From the NCBI GenBank assembly GCA_963592435.1, contig CAVAWT010000010.1:1-56154 (forward strand): DNA of 56,154 bases, read 5' to 3'. Under the pieces are notes generated by a model that made no database searches, was not told the origin of the DNA, and was given only the letters and a program-made list of their open reading frames with translations. Position numbers and translations under genes: made by a program. This document shows, piece after piece, positions 1 to 7,920 of the stretch; within the stretch, counting starts at the first letter, position 1, and every line of letters starts with the position of its first letter. The DNA is from Phoenicibacter sp963592435. Lineage in GTDB: Bacteria; Actinomycetota; Coriobacteriia; Coriobacteriales; Eggerthellaceae.

Positions 1-16
1 CCAAATCGGGGATTCC

Positions 17-1303
17 CTAAAAGACAGAACAAGCAGACCGCACAGAATGCCTAGAGGGGTTGTCGCCCTCCATGAACTTCAAATTCTCAAGCACGCGGTT
101 TTCCAACTTTCTAAGCTGAATGAAACTCTCCGTCAGAAAATTTCCAGAACCTGCTACTGGGTCCAAAATTTTGATGCTTGCAAGTTTGTCTTGAAATGCA
201 AGGAGTTTAAACTTCCTGTTCTTCTGTGTGCGCTCGCCTTCAATTTCTGCAAGTTCAGCTTTCAGGTCATCCAAGAAAAGCGGATTTATCACCTTGTGAA
301 TGTTCTCGATTGAGGTGTAGTGCATCCCTCCCGACCTGCGAGTTTCAGGGTTCAAAGTTGATTCAAAGGCAGCGCCGAAAATGGTAGGCGAAATCTTGCT
401 CCAATTAAAGCCAATTGAGCACTCATCAACCAAAAGCCTTTTCGCCTCGTCCGAAAACTGCGGAATGATGATGTCAACGTCTGAAAATAGCCCACCGTTA
501 ACGTATGGAAATTCTTGTAATTCAGGCTTGATGTAGGCGTCGCGCACGTCTGTTGGCGTGTCTAGAACCTTAAAAAGGTTGATTAAATTGTCTCGGATGT
601 CTGGTGTTTGAGTGTTTGCAAGGAAGTCGCCAAATTGCTGCTTCGTTGCAAAAAGGTCAGAGTCTTCCGCATAGAGCAAAAACACGAGTCGCACAATTAA
701 AATGTTGAGACTTCTCTGCTCCGCCTTGTCGTTTTCAATGTTTTGATATTGTGCGCTCAAAACTTTGTAAAGTTCGCCAACAAGCTCTCCAGCCTTAACT
801 GAAAGTTCCTTTTCTTTAACAAGCCTTGAGTTCGACTTGTCTGTAAAAAAGCTAAAGAGATGAATTTGTTCGGGCAATTCATCTAAGAAAACTTGAACAT
901 ATTCATTTTCTGGGTGGTTTAGGTCATAGATACGAAACTCGTCGAAATTGCAAGTGATAATCCAGTCAGGACGAATTGAGTTCGGCATGTTGTCCGCATA
1001 CCATTTTGCCTGCTGAAATGGCGTTTCTTCACCCACTCTTTTTGAACGAACAGAAGGTTTGTCTAAATCAATTCCTTTGCCCTTTTGCTCAATCAAAATT
1101 TTCATGTCTTCATAGAAAACATCAATTTTCCTGCCACCCACTTTTCGCTGAAAATCGAGAAGCTTCGTTGCATTCGGCACGCCCAAGCAGTCCTGCAAAA
1201 ATTCAATCCAGAAACTTCTGTCTTGCTCCTCTTCAGCGCCCGTTTACGCAGTCCAACGCGCAACAAATTGCTTGATTTTTTCTTTCTGAGTGCGTGAGTC
1301 CAT
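17..1303 (-). pseudogene. Broken MmeI-like restriction/DNA-methyltransferase gene, 5' part
   Basis: The translation matches the N-terminal half of single-chain MmeI-type restriction-methylation proteins. It has a nuclease-like start (KILIEQKGKGIDLDKP, TPFQQAKWYADNMP), a helical linker, and the first methyltransferase motif DPVAGSGNFLTE near the end. The natural start is the ATG at 1303, giving MDSRTQKEKIKQFVARWTA. An in-frame TAA then follows at 1246-1244, before the frame continues TGAEEEQDRSFWIEFLQDCLGV. The longest open part (1198-17) therefore lacks its true N-terminus. After GDNP near position 60 the homology stops and the frame ends at 17, where the family normally continues with the rest of the methyltransferase and the target-recognition domain. 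Both defects argue for an inactive remnant. Family membership is clear; whether the missing half lies outside the window cannot be seen. Confidence 0.85.
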
Positions 1304-1407
1304 GGGTTAATTTTAGCATTAGTTAAAGGTGTTTCTATTGATTGGCGGTCTCTCGCACCTTTCACTAAACTAAGAACAACTATTTTAAATATTGATAGAA
1401 TTAACAC

Positions 1408-1662
1408 ATGGGAAAGAAGATAAACATTAACGATTTTGACAAGATTGACGTTCTTGAAAAGATGAAACCTAAAGAAATTTTGGACATAATCGACAGGCAT
1501 ATTTTAGAGCAAGGAAATACTGTTGAAAGTGACTGGACGCTCGGAACAAGAAAGAGCATCGAAAACGAGGACACAACAGAGAAAAGAAAATGGCAATTGG
1601 CTTGCAATTCCTTAATCACTTACGCCTATTGGTATGGTGGTGCTTGTCAAAATTTGGATTAA
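1408..1662 (+). CDS. Hypothetical 84-residue protein
   Basis: This short ORF is not recognised. It is charged and soluble (MGKKININDFDKIDVLEKM...) and ends with an aromatic stretch, ITYAYWYGGACQNLD. A possible -10 hexamer (TAGAAT, 1396-1401) lies only six bases before the ATG and there is no Shine-Dalgarno sequence. If real, it may be read from a leaderless message or be a fragment of a larger gene. It sits between the dead methyltransferase gene and brnTA. Confidence 0.35.
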   Translation: MGKKININDFDKIDVLEKMKPKEILDIIDRHILEQGNTVESDWTLGTRKSIENEDTTEKRKWQLACNSLITYAYWYGGACQNLD

Positions 1663-1704
1663 TGGTTGTAGCTTGAATTGGGCTCGTTCCCTCCAATTTA
1701 TATG

Positions 1705-1721
1705 TATAATATAAATATTAT
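1705..1721 (+). promoter_or_regulatory. brnTA promoter -10 with overlapping inverted-repeat operator
   Basis: TATAAT at 1705-1710 overlaps the palindrome ATAATAT-AA-ATATTAT (1706-1721, 7-bp arms). BrnA antitoxins have a ribbon-helix-helix type DNA-binding fold and repress their own operon, so an operator at this place is expected. The link to BrnA is inferred. Confidence 0.55.
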
Positions 1722-1742
1722 GTAATTATAGAGGAGCAAGCA

Positions 1743-2039
1743 TTGCAGTTTCAGTGGGACGAAAATAAAGCTGAGACCAACGAGAAGAAGCACAAGGTTA
1801 CCTTTGATGAGGCAACTTCAGTGTTTGGCGATGTTTATGCTCGCGTGATTGACGACGAGGAACATTCTGACGAAGAAGAGCGCTTTATCATTCTTGGGTA
1901 TAGTTTAAAAGCACGTCTTTTGGTCGTGTGTCATTGCTACCGTGAACAAGATGAAGTGATAAGGATTATTTCTGCAAGGAAAGCGACGAAGACAGAAGAG
2001 CAAGAGTATTGGAGGTTTTTCCATGAAGAAACAATATGA
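1743..2039 (+). CDS. brnT: BrnT-family toxin of a type II toxin-antitoxin pair
   Basis: At 98 residues it is full length for BrnT, a RelE-like fold ribonuclease toxin. Family hallmarks are the opening FQWDENKAETNEKKHKVTFD, the central ERFIILGYS, the strand LLVVCHCYRE and the closing IRIISARKATKTEEQEYW, with the conserved arginine and histidine positions present. Translation starts at a TTG; GAGGAG lies 7 bases upstream and no ATG start fits the alignment. The toxin gene precedes the antitoxin and overlaps it by 17 bases, as is usual for brnTA. Confidence 0.9.
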   Translation: MQFQWDENKAETNEKKHKVTFDEATSVFGDVYARVIDDEEHSDEEERFIILGYSLKARLLVVCHCYREQDEVIRIISARKATKTEEQEYWRFFHEETI

Positions 2040-2226
2040 TTTTTCTAACTCCAGACCAAACCCATACGCGGAGAAATTGAAGCGACCAATCACAATCAGA
2101 CTTGATGTTGACACCGTTGACTATTTTAAGTCTGAGTCAACTCGCACTGGCATCCCATACCAAAATTTGATTAACTTATATCTCGGCGATTGCGCTCGCA
2201 AACAGAAGCATGTGAGCGTGGGGTAA
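2023..2226 (+). CDS. brnA: BrnA-family antitoxin
   Basis: This 67-residue protein has the typical BrnA core, RPITIRLDVDTVDYFKSES, followed by TGIPYQNLINLYLGDCA. That is a ribbon strand plus two helices of the MetJ/Arc/CopG fold. It should bind and neutralise the overlapping BrnT and repress the operon at the palindrome at 1706-1721. A second copy with about six residue changes lies 5.3 kb away at 7345-7548 without a toxin. The last residues, KQKHVSVG, are shared by both copies. Confidence 0.9.
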   Translation: MKKQYDFSNSRPNPYAEKLKRPITIRLDVDTVDYFKSESTRTGIPYQNLINLYLGDCARKQKHVSVG

Positions 2227-2249
2227 GGACTCTCAAACACTGCAAATTA

Positions 2250-2295
2250 GCATTTGGTCTAAAATGGATTTTTAGACCAAATTTAGACCAAATGC
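2250..2295. repeat. Inverted repeat GCATTTGGTCTAAA and its complement
   Basis: The 14-mer at 2250-2263 pairs perfectly with 2282-2295; a second right-half copy (TTTAGACCAAAT) lies at 2271-2282. The same 14-mer recurs at 9469-9482, just after the nucleoside hydrolase gene. The rest of the gap between brnA and hsdS (2227-2613) shows no gene. A TATAAT is present at 2577-2582, but no matching -35 is visible. Confidence 0.6.
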
Positions 2296-2613
2296 GCACG
2301 TTCACTAAACGTCACTCAAATACAAATTACGAGGTCAGGGCGTTACTCGCAATCACTCAAATTGACAGTTTGCACAGCGTAGCGGTCCTTGAATTCTGCC
2401 TTTCTGTTTAGCACTTAGCCGTTTTCTCGGTTTCTTCTAAGTGAAACCAAGCCCCAACCATGAACTAAAGGCATAGTTCACCTCAAAGAATACTCACGAT
2501 TGGAAAGCAAGTCGTTGTCCCTCAGTTGATAAAAAGTTGATTGAAGTTGATAAAGAAAAAACAACCTCCCTTTCGCTATAATGTTTGCAAGAACCGAAAA
2601 GGAGATGAGCGAA

Positions 2614-3786
2614 GTGTCCCACCTGTCAGAGTTAATTGAAGAGTTGTGCCCGAATGGGGTGGAGACCTTCGAGAAAATCGGAGATTTTCTCGAGTATGAA
2701 CAGCCAACAAAATATCTCGTCAAAGACACAAATTATTCTGACGAATACGAAACACCTGTTCTGACGGCAGGTCAAACGTTCATTTTGGGTTACACGAATG
2801 AGACAGAAGGAATTTACCCTGCTTCAAAATATAACCCAGTTATAATTTTCGACGACTTCACAACTGCATTTCAATGGGTAGATTTTCCTTTTAAGGCGAA
2901 AAGTTCTGCCATGAAAATTCTTAAAGCACGAGAGGGCGCGAACTGTGAAATAAGGTATTTATATCATTTGATGCAAACGATAAAGTTCACGCCTGAAGGA
3001 CATAAACGTCATTGGATTGGAACATATTCTCAAATCGAAATCCCTCTGCCTCCGCTCCCAGTGCAACGTGAAATTGTCAAAATTCTTGACAATTTCACAG
3101 AGCTTACAGCAGAGCTTACAGCAGAGCTTGAGTTGCGCAAGAAGCAATATGCTTATTATCGTGATAAGCTCCTCTCGTTTGAGGGTGAGGATGTTCGGTG
3201 GGTGACGCTGGGGGAAGTTTGTAAAAAGGTTTGTTCTGGAGGAACGCCAACATCAACCGTATCGGAATATTATGGAGGAGATATTCCTTGGCTAAGGACT
3301 CAAGAAGTTGATTTTAAGAACATCCAAAATACCAGCATGTTTATAACGAAGGAAGGTCTCGAAAATTCTTCAGCTAAATGGATTCCAGAGAATTGCGTGA
3401 TTGTTGCCATGTATGGTGCAACAGTTGGCAAAGTCGCAATTAACAAGATTCCAGTTACAACTAATCAGGCATGTTGCAACCTTGAAATAGATGAAAGTCT
3501 TGCAAATTACAGATTTGTCTTTCATTTTCTATCAAGCAAATACGAATATATAAAATCTTTAGGCAAAGGCAGTCAGACTAACATAAATGCGCAAATTGTA
3601 AAGGGTATTCAAATCCCTCTGCCGCCTCTGGACGAACAACAACGCATCGTTGACATTCTTGATAAGTTCGACGCGCTCGTTAACGACTTAAACGACGGCA
3701 TTCCTGCAGAAATTGAGGGCAGAAAAAAGCAATATGAATATTACAGGGAGAAGCTGCTGACGTTTAAGAGGATTGACAATAGTTAG
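2614..3786 (+). CDS. hsdS: Type I restriction-modification specificity subunit HsdS (solitary)
   Basis: HsdS determines which DNA sequence a type I restriction-modification complex recognises. The protein has the classical two-repeat layout. The first target-recognition domain ends in the central conserved helix region (PLPPLPVQREIVKILDNFTE ... LRKKQYAYYRDKLL). The second domain ends in the equivalent distal region (PLPPLDEQQRIVDILDKFDA ... GRKKQYEYYREKLL). The central helix carries TEL-TAEL-TAEL, encoded by two perfect 12-bp repeats at 3105-3128. The start is uncertain. The ATG at 2581 overlaps a TATAAT, and the ATG at 2605 abuts AAGGAG, so the GTG at 2614, nine bases from AAGGAG, fits best. 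No hsdM or hsdR lies beside it, so it would have to work with subunits encoded elsewhere or is a silent cassette. Confidence 0.9.
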   Translation: MSHLSELIEELCPNGVETFEKIGDFLEYEQPTKYLVKDTNYSDEYETPVLTAGQTFILGYTNETEGIYPASKYNPVIIFDDFTTAFQWVDFPFKAKSSAMKILKAREGANCEIRYLYHLMQTIKFTPEGHKRHWIGTYSQIEIPLPPLPVQREIVKILDNFTELTAELTAELELRKKQYAYYRDKLLSFEGEDVRWVTLGEVCKKVCSGGTPTSTVSEYYGGDIPWLRTQEVDFKNIQNTSMFITKEGLENSSAKWIPENCVIVAMYGATVGKVAINKIPVTTNQACCNLEIDESLANYRFVFHFLSSKYEYIKSLGKGSQTNINAQIVKGIQIPLPPLDEQQRIVDILDKFDALVNDLNDGIPAEIEGRKKQYEYYREKLLTFKRIDNS

Positions 3787-3798
3787 TCGCTGGGTTTG

Positions 3799-3807
3799 TG
3801 GTATAAT
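3799..3807 (+). promoter_or_regulatory. Extended -10 promoter for the structured RNA
   Basis: TGGTATAAT (TG at 3799-3800, TATAAT at 3802-3807) places a transcription start near 3813, just before the first stem of the RNA element. TTGACA at 3773-3778 is too far away (23 bases) for a normal -35, so the extended -10 is probably what counts. Confidence 0.5.
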
Positions 3808-3812
3808 TCATC

Positions 3813-3869
3813 TCGACAGTACCCCACACGCTTCAGGCCTAGCATAGCGAACCAGGTGGGGTCTTTTAC
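3813..3869 (+). ncRNA. Candidate abiF-type structured RNA upstream of an Abi remnant
   Basis: A compact fold is visible: outer stem ACCCCAC (3821-3827) with GTGGGGT (3856-3862), inner stem CGCT (3829-3832) with AGCG (3846-3849), a GC-rich loop, and a CTTTT tail. Its place right behind a promoter and about 25 bases before a gene fragment with an Abi_2/AbiF-like N-terminus matches the abiF RNA motif known from comparative genomics. I assign it from the layout and the pattern ACCCCAC...GCGAACCA...GTGGGGT as I remember it; no covariance search was possible. Confidence 0.5.
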
Positions 3870-3894
3870 TCAACAATCATCATTCGGGAACGTT

Positions 3895-4014
3895 ATGAAG
3901 GTACCAAGGAATTTAGGGATTAAATCGCACGACGAGAAAGCGATGTTAGATTTTCTCCAATTTGTTGACATTAACAGAATCAGTGATTATTGTCCCGTTG
4001 CCAAAGGCACCAAA
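3895..4014 (+). pseudogene. 5' fragment of an Abi_2/AbiF-like abortive-infection gene
   Basis: The frame opens with MKVPRNLGIKSHDEKAMLDF and continues LQFVDINRISDY. This resembles the first conserved block of Abi_2 proteins, in which GLIIDDEEKALxFLxxxNYYRLSGY is typical. After about 35 residues the similarity stops and unrelated sequence continues, so only the beginning of a roughly 300-residue protein remains. The abiF-like RNA precedes it directly. Similarity is moderate and judged by eye. Confidence 0.45.
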
Positions 4015-4065
4015 GTTTCCGTTCCCTTATCACACACCTCTAAGGTCGTCGCACTGTTCATCGTT

Positions 4066-4353
4066 TTACCCCTTAACCACCCCTTGCTTCCCACTCAGCA
4101 AGTTACCTATTGGCTGGTTTGCCTCCTTGTCTTTCTCTGGCATGGCGTGCGCGTACATGTCAAGCGTGGTGCTTGCCTTAGTGTGCCCGAGGCGTGCTTG
4201 CACGGTCTTGATGTTCTCGCCACTTGCGAGTAGCAGTGTTGCCTGTGTGTGCCTGAGCTCGTGGAACTTAAGCCCCTCATAGTGTAGGTGACGGCGTGGC
4301 TTTTTGTTCATGCGTGAGTAGGGCACGCCGTTCTCATCGCGACCGTTGCTTGC
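4066..4353 (-). pseudogene. C-terminal fragment of a phage-type tyrosine integrase
   Basis: The fragment keeps the second half of the catalytic domain of tyrosine recombinases. HELRHTQATLLLASG contains the His-x-x-Arg of the active site, VQARLGHTKASTT contains the last histidine, and LDMYAHAMPEKD contains the tyrosine nucleophile. The frame is closed upstream by a TAA at 4356-4354, so the DNA-binding N-terminus and the first catalytic arginine are absent. Without them it cannot recombine DNA. It marks a former integrated element. No tRNA gene or duplicated attachment core was found nearby. Confidence 0.8.
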
Positions 4354-4426
4354 TTATGTAGCGTTAGTACGCTACGCTCGCAAGACGGGCGAATCTTCGG
4401 CACTACAAAAGCCAGATTGCAACCAC

Positions 4427-5404
4427 CTATTTCGAATGCTTATTGATGTAGCGCAAACGTTTCGCGCGTTCTTGGCACTCGCTGCAGCAATACTTTGTGT
4501 CAAGACGTCGGCGCATTTCGACTGGTGTGAACAAACGCTGACATTCTGGGTTTTGGCACGTTCTGTAGGCTGAATTGTTCAGTAGTCCTCGTACGAGTTG
4601 TAAATGAATTATGTCCATGAGTCCAAGCGTTCTAACATAAGGTTTTTGCTCCCCAAAAACTATGTCAATTATCGGCATTCTGTTGGGTAAAAGTGAGGCA
4701 AGCCATTCGACTGACTCTTTTGCCGTTAAAGCTTCCCTGACTGTTATTTTGGGAAGGTCATCACGAAGAACTCGCAGTGTGTCCTTGATGACTTTCTGTG
4801 TATCCAGAACGGTTGCAATGCACTCTTGAAATGTCACAGCTCCGAGTTTGCAACTCTCGGATTCTTCAATATATTCATCATCTGGAATTGAGTCAAAAAT
4901 TTCTGCAGAAGCTTTAATTCCTTCGTATTGATCGGCGTGCTTGCTCAACCACTGTCCCGAGAAAACAAATCCGTCTGGTTCAGGTCTCAAGTGTTCCTTC
5001 AAGTTTATAAAAATGAGGTGTTTATTAGCTCTGGCACCACAGATTGTTCCATATTTTCTTTGGAATTTCAGCAATTCTTCAATGTCTAAAGGATTGAGTT
5101 TCAAAAACTCGTTGCAATATAAATCCTGAGGGACCTCAACTGTCGTCGGGCTATCTGCTTCAATTTTTGACATGTTGGGTGCAAAGAAGCATGTTTTGAG
5201 ATGCTCCCTTTGAACCTCTTCGTATTCCTTTCCATATTCCTCGAAGTATTTCATCGTCCCTTTTCCCATGGTCCATATTGGAGGACAAGAGGCTCTTAAA
5301 TTGTGAAGGTCTGGAATGGCTGTAAATTGAAAAGAAACTTCACCTTTGAAGGGTTCATCAAGTATATTTTTCGCTTCTTCCTCGCTGATTACTTCTTTTT
5401 TCAT
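4427..5404 (-). CDS. Unrecognised 325-residue protein with a C-terminal zinc-finger-like motif
   Basis: No family is recognised over most of the length. The C-terminus carries a probable zinc site, CQNPECQRLF followed 17 residues later by CCSECQERAK, and ends in the basic stretch RLRYINKHSK. Such Cys-rich tails resemble CGNR-type fingers that bind nucleic acid. The start ATG at 5404 has AAGGAC upstream. It runs in the same direction as the integrase stump that follows it, so it may be cargo of the lost element. The last 60 residues also contain the only cluster of cysteines. Function is unknown. Confidence 0.65.
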   Translation of the reverse strand: MKKEVISEEEAKNILDEPFKGEVSFQFTAIPDLHNLRASCPPIWTMGKGTMKYFEEYGKEYEEVQREHLKTCFFAPNMSKIEADSPTTVEVPQDLYCNEFLKLNPLDIEELLKFQRKYGTICGARANKHLIFINLKEHLRPEPDGFVFSGQWLSKHADQYEGIKASAEIFDSIPDDEYIEESESCKLGAVTFQECIATVLDTQKVIKDTLRVLRDDLPKITVREALTAKESVEWLASLLPNRMPIIDIVFGEQKPYVRTLGLMDIIHLQLVRGLLNNSAYRTCQNPECQRLFTPVEMRRRLDTKYCCSECQERAKRLRYINKHSK

Positions 5405-5572
5405 GTTCTGTCCTTAATTTTTTTTTCTAACTAAATACTGTAACTAGTTCTTTATTATATCTAGTTTTATAATCCTGTCAAGACCTAAAAATAATTATTC
5501 CCTATCAGAAGAAAGTGAGGTGTTAAAGATGGGTCGATTTACAAGACTAAATATGGAAAAGGAGACGAGAGT

Positions 5573-6298
5573 GTGAAAAGGAAGAAGAATCTAAAGAAGC
5601 TACTAAATATGAACTTTATTGATTACACAAACTTAACGCCGAAATGTGGGGAGTTTGACATGCCGTTTATTAAATGCACCAAAATTCCCAAGGTCGATTA
5701 TCTGGCAACATATAGTCAGCCGTCAACATATTTCAAAACAGAAAACACTGCTGTTTGTTTCTTCGAGTATGACCTCTTGTTTGATGGGCTTTATGGTTTG
5801 TGGAATGCTATTTATTACGGAGTCGAGGAGCTCCAAGAGGAATACGTTAAAAGGTTTCAAGGTGTCAAAGTGTTCATTGCGCCAGATTACTCTAAGCTGG
5901 GCGACTCATGTGAAATCGAGAACAAGCATCGGCAATTCAGGTCTAGGATTGTTGGAATTTGGCTTTCGGTAAACTTGCATGCAATAGTTGTTCCTTTGGT
6001 TTCCGTGGCCAACCGTTCGGGAATGAAGACAATGCTTGATGGAATGCAAAAGTGCACAGTCGTTGCATTTAACGCAAAAGGTGCCATGGGGGACGCAGGT
6101 CAGTTGCCTATTTTCATGGACTCAATCAGATATGCGGTCGACAACTTGCCCGAACTGCAAGAAATCATTGTATATTCAGCATCTCCAAACAAGGAAAAAG
6201 TGTTGCAGGTGTTTGAATATGCAATTAACAAAGGCATTTCCATTCAAATTCCGGACAACATGTTGCAATCAAGAAACAGGTTGAGAGGAGGTGAATAA
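5573..6298 (+). CDS. DUF4417-type protein, first cassette
   Basis: This 241-residue protein belongs by pattern to the DUF4417 proteins. It has FFEYDLLFDGLYGLWNAIYY, then VFIAPDYSKL (family: P-D-x-S), then a helix with RSRIVGIW (family: R-x-R-x-x-G-x-W), then VVPLVSVAN, CTVVAFNAKGAM and IIVYSASPN. It starts at GTG 5573, eight bases after AAAGGAG, and overlaps a possible 15-codon leader ORF (5529-5576). The stop at 6296-6298 abuts the next gene. Two further members occur at 29043 and 31560, always immediately before a toxin-like and an immunity-like gene. The biochemical function is unknown; I infer a shared helper or toxin-linked role from the repeated context. Confidence 0.75.
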   Translation: MKRKKNLKKLLNMNFIDYTNLTPKCGEFDMPFIKCTKIPKVDYLATYSQPSTYFKTENTAVCFFEYDLLFDGLYGLWNAIYYGVEELQEEYVKRFQGVKVFIAPDYSKLGDSCEIENKHRQFRSRIVGIWLSVNLHAIVVPLVSVANRSGMKTMLDGMQKCTVVAFNAKGAMGDAGQLPIFMDSIRYAVDNLPELQEIIVYSASPNKEKVLQVFEYAINKGISIQIPDNMLQSRNRLRGGE

Positions 6299-6729
6299 AT
6301 GGCTTCTAATAAGAATTCAGGATTAGGACATGGCTCTGGTGGAGCGCCTCAGTCGTCAATTGAAGAAATGTATTATGAAATGGAAGTTGATGAAATTGAG
6401 AGAACTGCGGAGCTTGAGAACCCGCCCTTTATGCACCTTCACCTAAGCACGATGAAAAACGCGGCTGGGGAAGCGCTAATCCAATTAAATCTCAATTGGA
6501 AGGGCAGAAATTGCTTGATGAGGGGTTTTGGAATGGAAGGCAAGCTTACAACATAACAGAGGAAGGAAAAATTGTTAAATTCCAGCCTTCAGGAACTTCC
6601 AACAATGAATATCATTCATACGAAGTCTCAAAACCCAGAGACATCCCAAGTGGAATTTTGAAGCAACTTCTTCAAGCAGGAAAAATAACAAGAAGCGAAT
6701 ATAATAGAATAAGGAAAGGAAAAAGATGA
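6299..6729 (+). pseudogene. Polymorphic-toxin-like gene with a frameshift, first cassette
   Basis: The first frame begins MASNKNSGLGHGSGGAPQSS, a glycine/serine-rich start like that of the third cassette, and is open to 6556. From about 6430 the sensible protein continues in another frame: YAPSPKHDEKRGWGSANPIK, then LEGQKLLDEG, RQAYNITEEGKIVKFQP, and finally VSKPRDIPSGILKQLLQAGK before ending at 6729. This second part resembles a common C-terminal toxin domain of Rhs/WXG-type polymorphic toxins. The two halves join by one missing base between about 6415 and 6440. The toxin is therefore probably dead unless a ribosome slips there. Its stop overlaps the start of the immunity gene (ATGA). Confidence 0.7.
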
Positions 6730-7265
6730 TGACGAAAGAAACCAAAACATTCGACATTTGCTGGCAGTTCTTTGACGACGCAAAGGAAACTGAAATTTCA
6801 ATGCTCGTTGACGGAGCCAACATTTTGGCTTTTGACCGCGGTGGCGTAACGCTGACAACTCGCTGGAACCTAGAAGACCTCGCGTTTTGGTTGCGAGATT
6901 TCATTGACAACATGCAGGAAGACCCCTTTCCAGTTGATGTTGATGGCGAGTTTGCTTCAATTAAAGACATAAATGCGCGCGAATTTGACACCGATGACGA
7001 AGAAGAATTTGACGATTACTATGACGCTTTGGATGCTTGGAACTCAAATCACAGGTGGCACCCAGTTTCTAACGGAACAATTTTGGCAGACGTCTATTTT
7101 CAACAAGTTGGCGACTGTGTCGAAATTTCTTGGAACAACACCGACTGCGAAGAAGGCGTGACATTCAAGTTTGACATCGGTGGTGCGTGCGTTTCCAAAG
7201 AGGAATTTTGCTCTCAGGTTAACGCTTTTCTGAATGCATATGCAGACCATTGGATGAACCCATAG
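6726..7265 (+). CDS. Immunity-like acidic protein, first cassette
   Basis: This 179-residue, strongly acidic protein (DTDDEEEFDDYYDALDAW) ends with HPVSNGTILADVYFQQVGD, VEISWNNTDCEEGVTF and YADHWMNP. That pattern is familiar from immunity genes placed directly after polymorphic toxin domains of the EVP..VLR..L..GKI type. It overlaps the toxin stop by four bases, so the pair is translationally coupled. The gene is intact while its toxin is frameshifted, which is the stable way for such a pair to decay. The protein would act in the cytosol by binding the toxin. Confidence 0.7.
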   Translation: MMTKETKTFDICWQFFDDAKETEISMLVDGANILAFDRGGVTLTTRWNLEDLAFWLRDFIDNMQEDPFPVDVDGEFASIKDINAREFDTDDEEEFDDYYDALDAWNSNHRWHPVSNGTILADVYFQQVGDCVEISWNNTDCEEGVTFKFDIGGACVSKEEFCSQVNAFLNAYADHWMNP

Positions 7266-7344
7266 AGAGCTGAATAATTTACAATCAAAGCATGACAGAA
7301 CCGCAATTTGAAAAAATCGAATATTTAATTATAGAGGTAGATCC

Positions 7345-7548
7345 ATGAAGAAACAATATGATTTTTCTAATTCCAGACCAAACCCATACGCAGAAAAGTT
7401 GAAGCGGCCAATCACAATCAGACTTGATGTTGACACCATTGACTATTTCAAGTCTGAGTCAACTCGCACTGGCATCCCATACCAAAATTTGATTAACCTA
7501 TACCTCGGCGAATGTGCTCGCAAACAGAAGGATGTGAGCGTGGGGTAG
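7345..7548 (+). CDS. brnA: Orphan second copy of BrnA antitoxin
   Basis: It encodes the same 67 residues as brnA at 2023-2226 with only a few substitutions (for example DTV to DTI, GDC to GEC, QKH to QKD), and the DNA is about 95% identical. No brnT precedes it. The 5' leader nevertheless keeps the brnT leader motif TAATTATAGAGG (7326-7337), now placed directly before the ATG. This suggests that a brnTA copy lost its toxin by an internal deletion while keeping the translation signal. It could act as an anti-toxin decoy against the intact BrnT. Confidence 0.8.
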   Translation: MKKQYDFSNSRPNPYAEKLKRPITIRLDVDTIDYFKSESTRTGIPYQNLINLYLGECARKQKDVSVG

Positions 7549-7575
7549 GGGGTTAATGAGGTTGGATGGCGAGTT

Positions 7576-7920
7576 TTAGCGAATACTAGTTTTTACCTTC
7601 CTTTCTATATCTTCAAATAAGTCGTCTTCTAATTTGCCCAAAGGTTTATCAAGCAGGATTTTGTCGATTGAAACCCTGAAGCGTTGGTCGATGCGAACAA
7701 AAGAAGGTTTAAGTAGACCGTAGTTTTTCCAGTTCTTAAGTTCAATACGAGAATTGTCATCACCAGCGACGCTTGTTACTTTTGCGACTGTAACAACAAG
7801 TTGCTCCTCTTCATTCTCCAAAATCAAAACAGGACGAACTTTTCCGACACCTGGCTTGTCGCTGAACTCGATGTATGCAAGCCAAATTTCGCCCTTTTCA
7901 GGCTTAGACGAGGTGGTCAT
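7576..7920 (-). CDS. MazF/PemK-like toxin (type II toxin-antitoxin)
   Basis: The protein has the opening strand of the MazF/PemK fold, KGEIWLAYIEFSDKPGVGK, then VRPVLILENEEE, a VTVAKVTS strand, and IDQRFRVSIDKILLDKPLGK near the end. MazF-type proteins are RNA-cleaving toxins. A longer frame starts at 7941, but the ATG at 7920 matches the family length (114 residues). Its first bases overlap the end of the upstream antitoxin gene by 17 bases, which suggests coupled translation. The antitoxin partner is of Phd type rather than the AbrB-like MazE type used by the other three pairs of this window. Confidence 0.8.
   Translation of the reverse strand: MTTSSKPEKGEIWLAYIEFSDKPGVGKVRPVLILENEEEQLVVTVAKVTSVAGDDNSRIELKNWKNYGLLKPSFVRIDQRFRVSIDKILLDKPLGKLEDDLFEDIERKVKTSIR

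Noticed and set aside
2581..2613. ATG at 2581 as hsdS start
   Set aside because: It overlaps a TATAAT and lies upstream of the ribosome-binding site AAGGAG, so translation probably starts at 2614 (or 2605).
4327..4426. tRNA or attachment site next to the integrase stump
   Set aside because: No cloverleaf or duplicated core sequence could be found.
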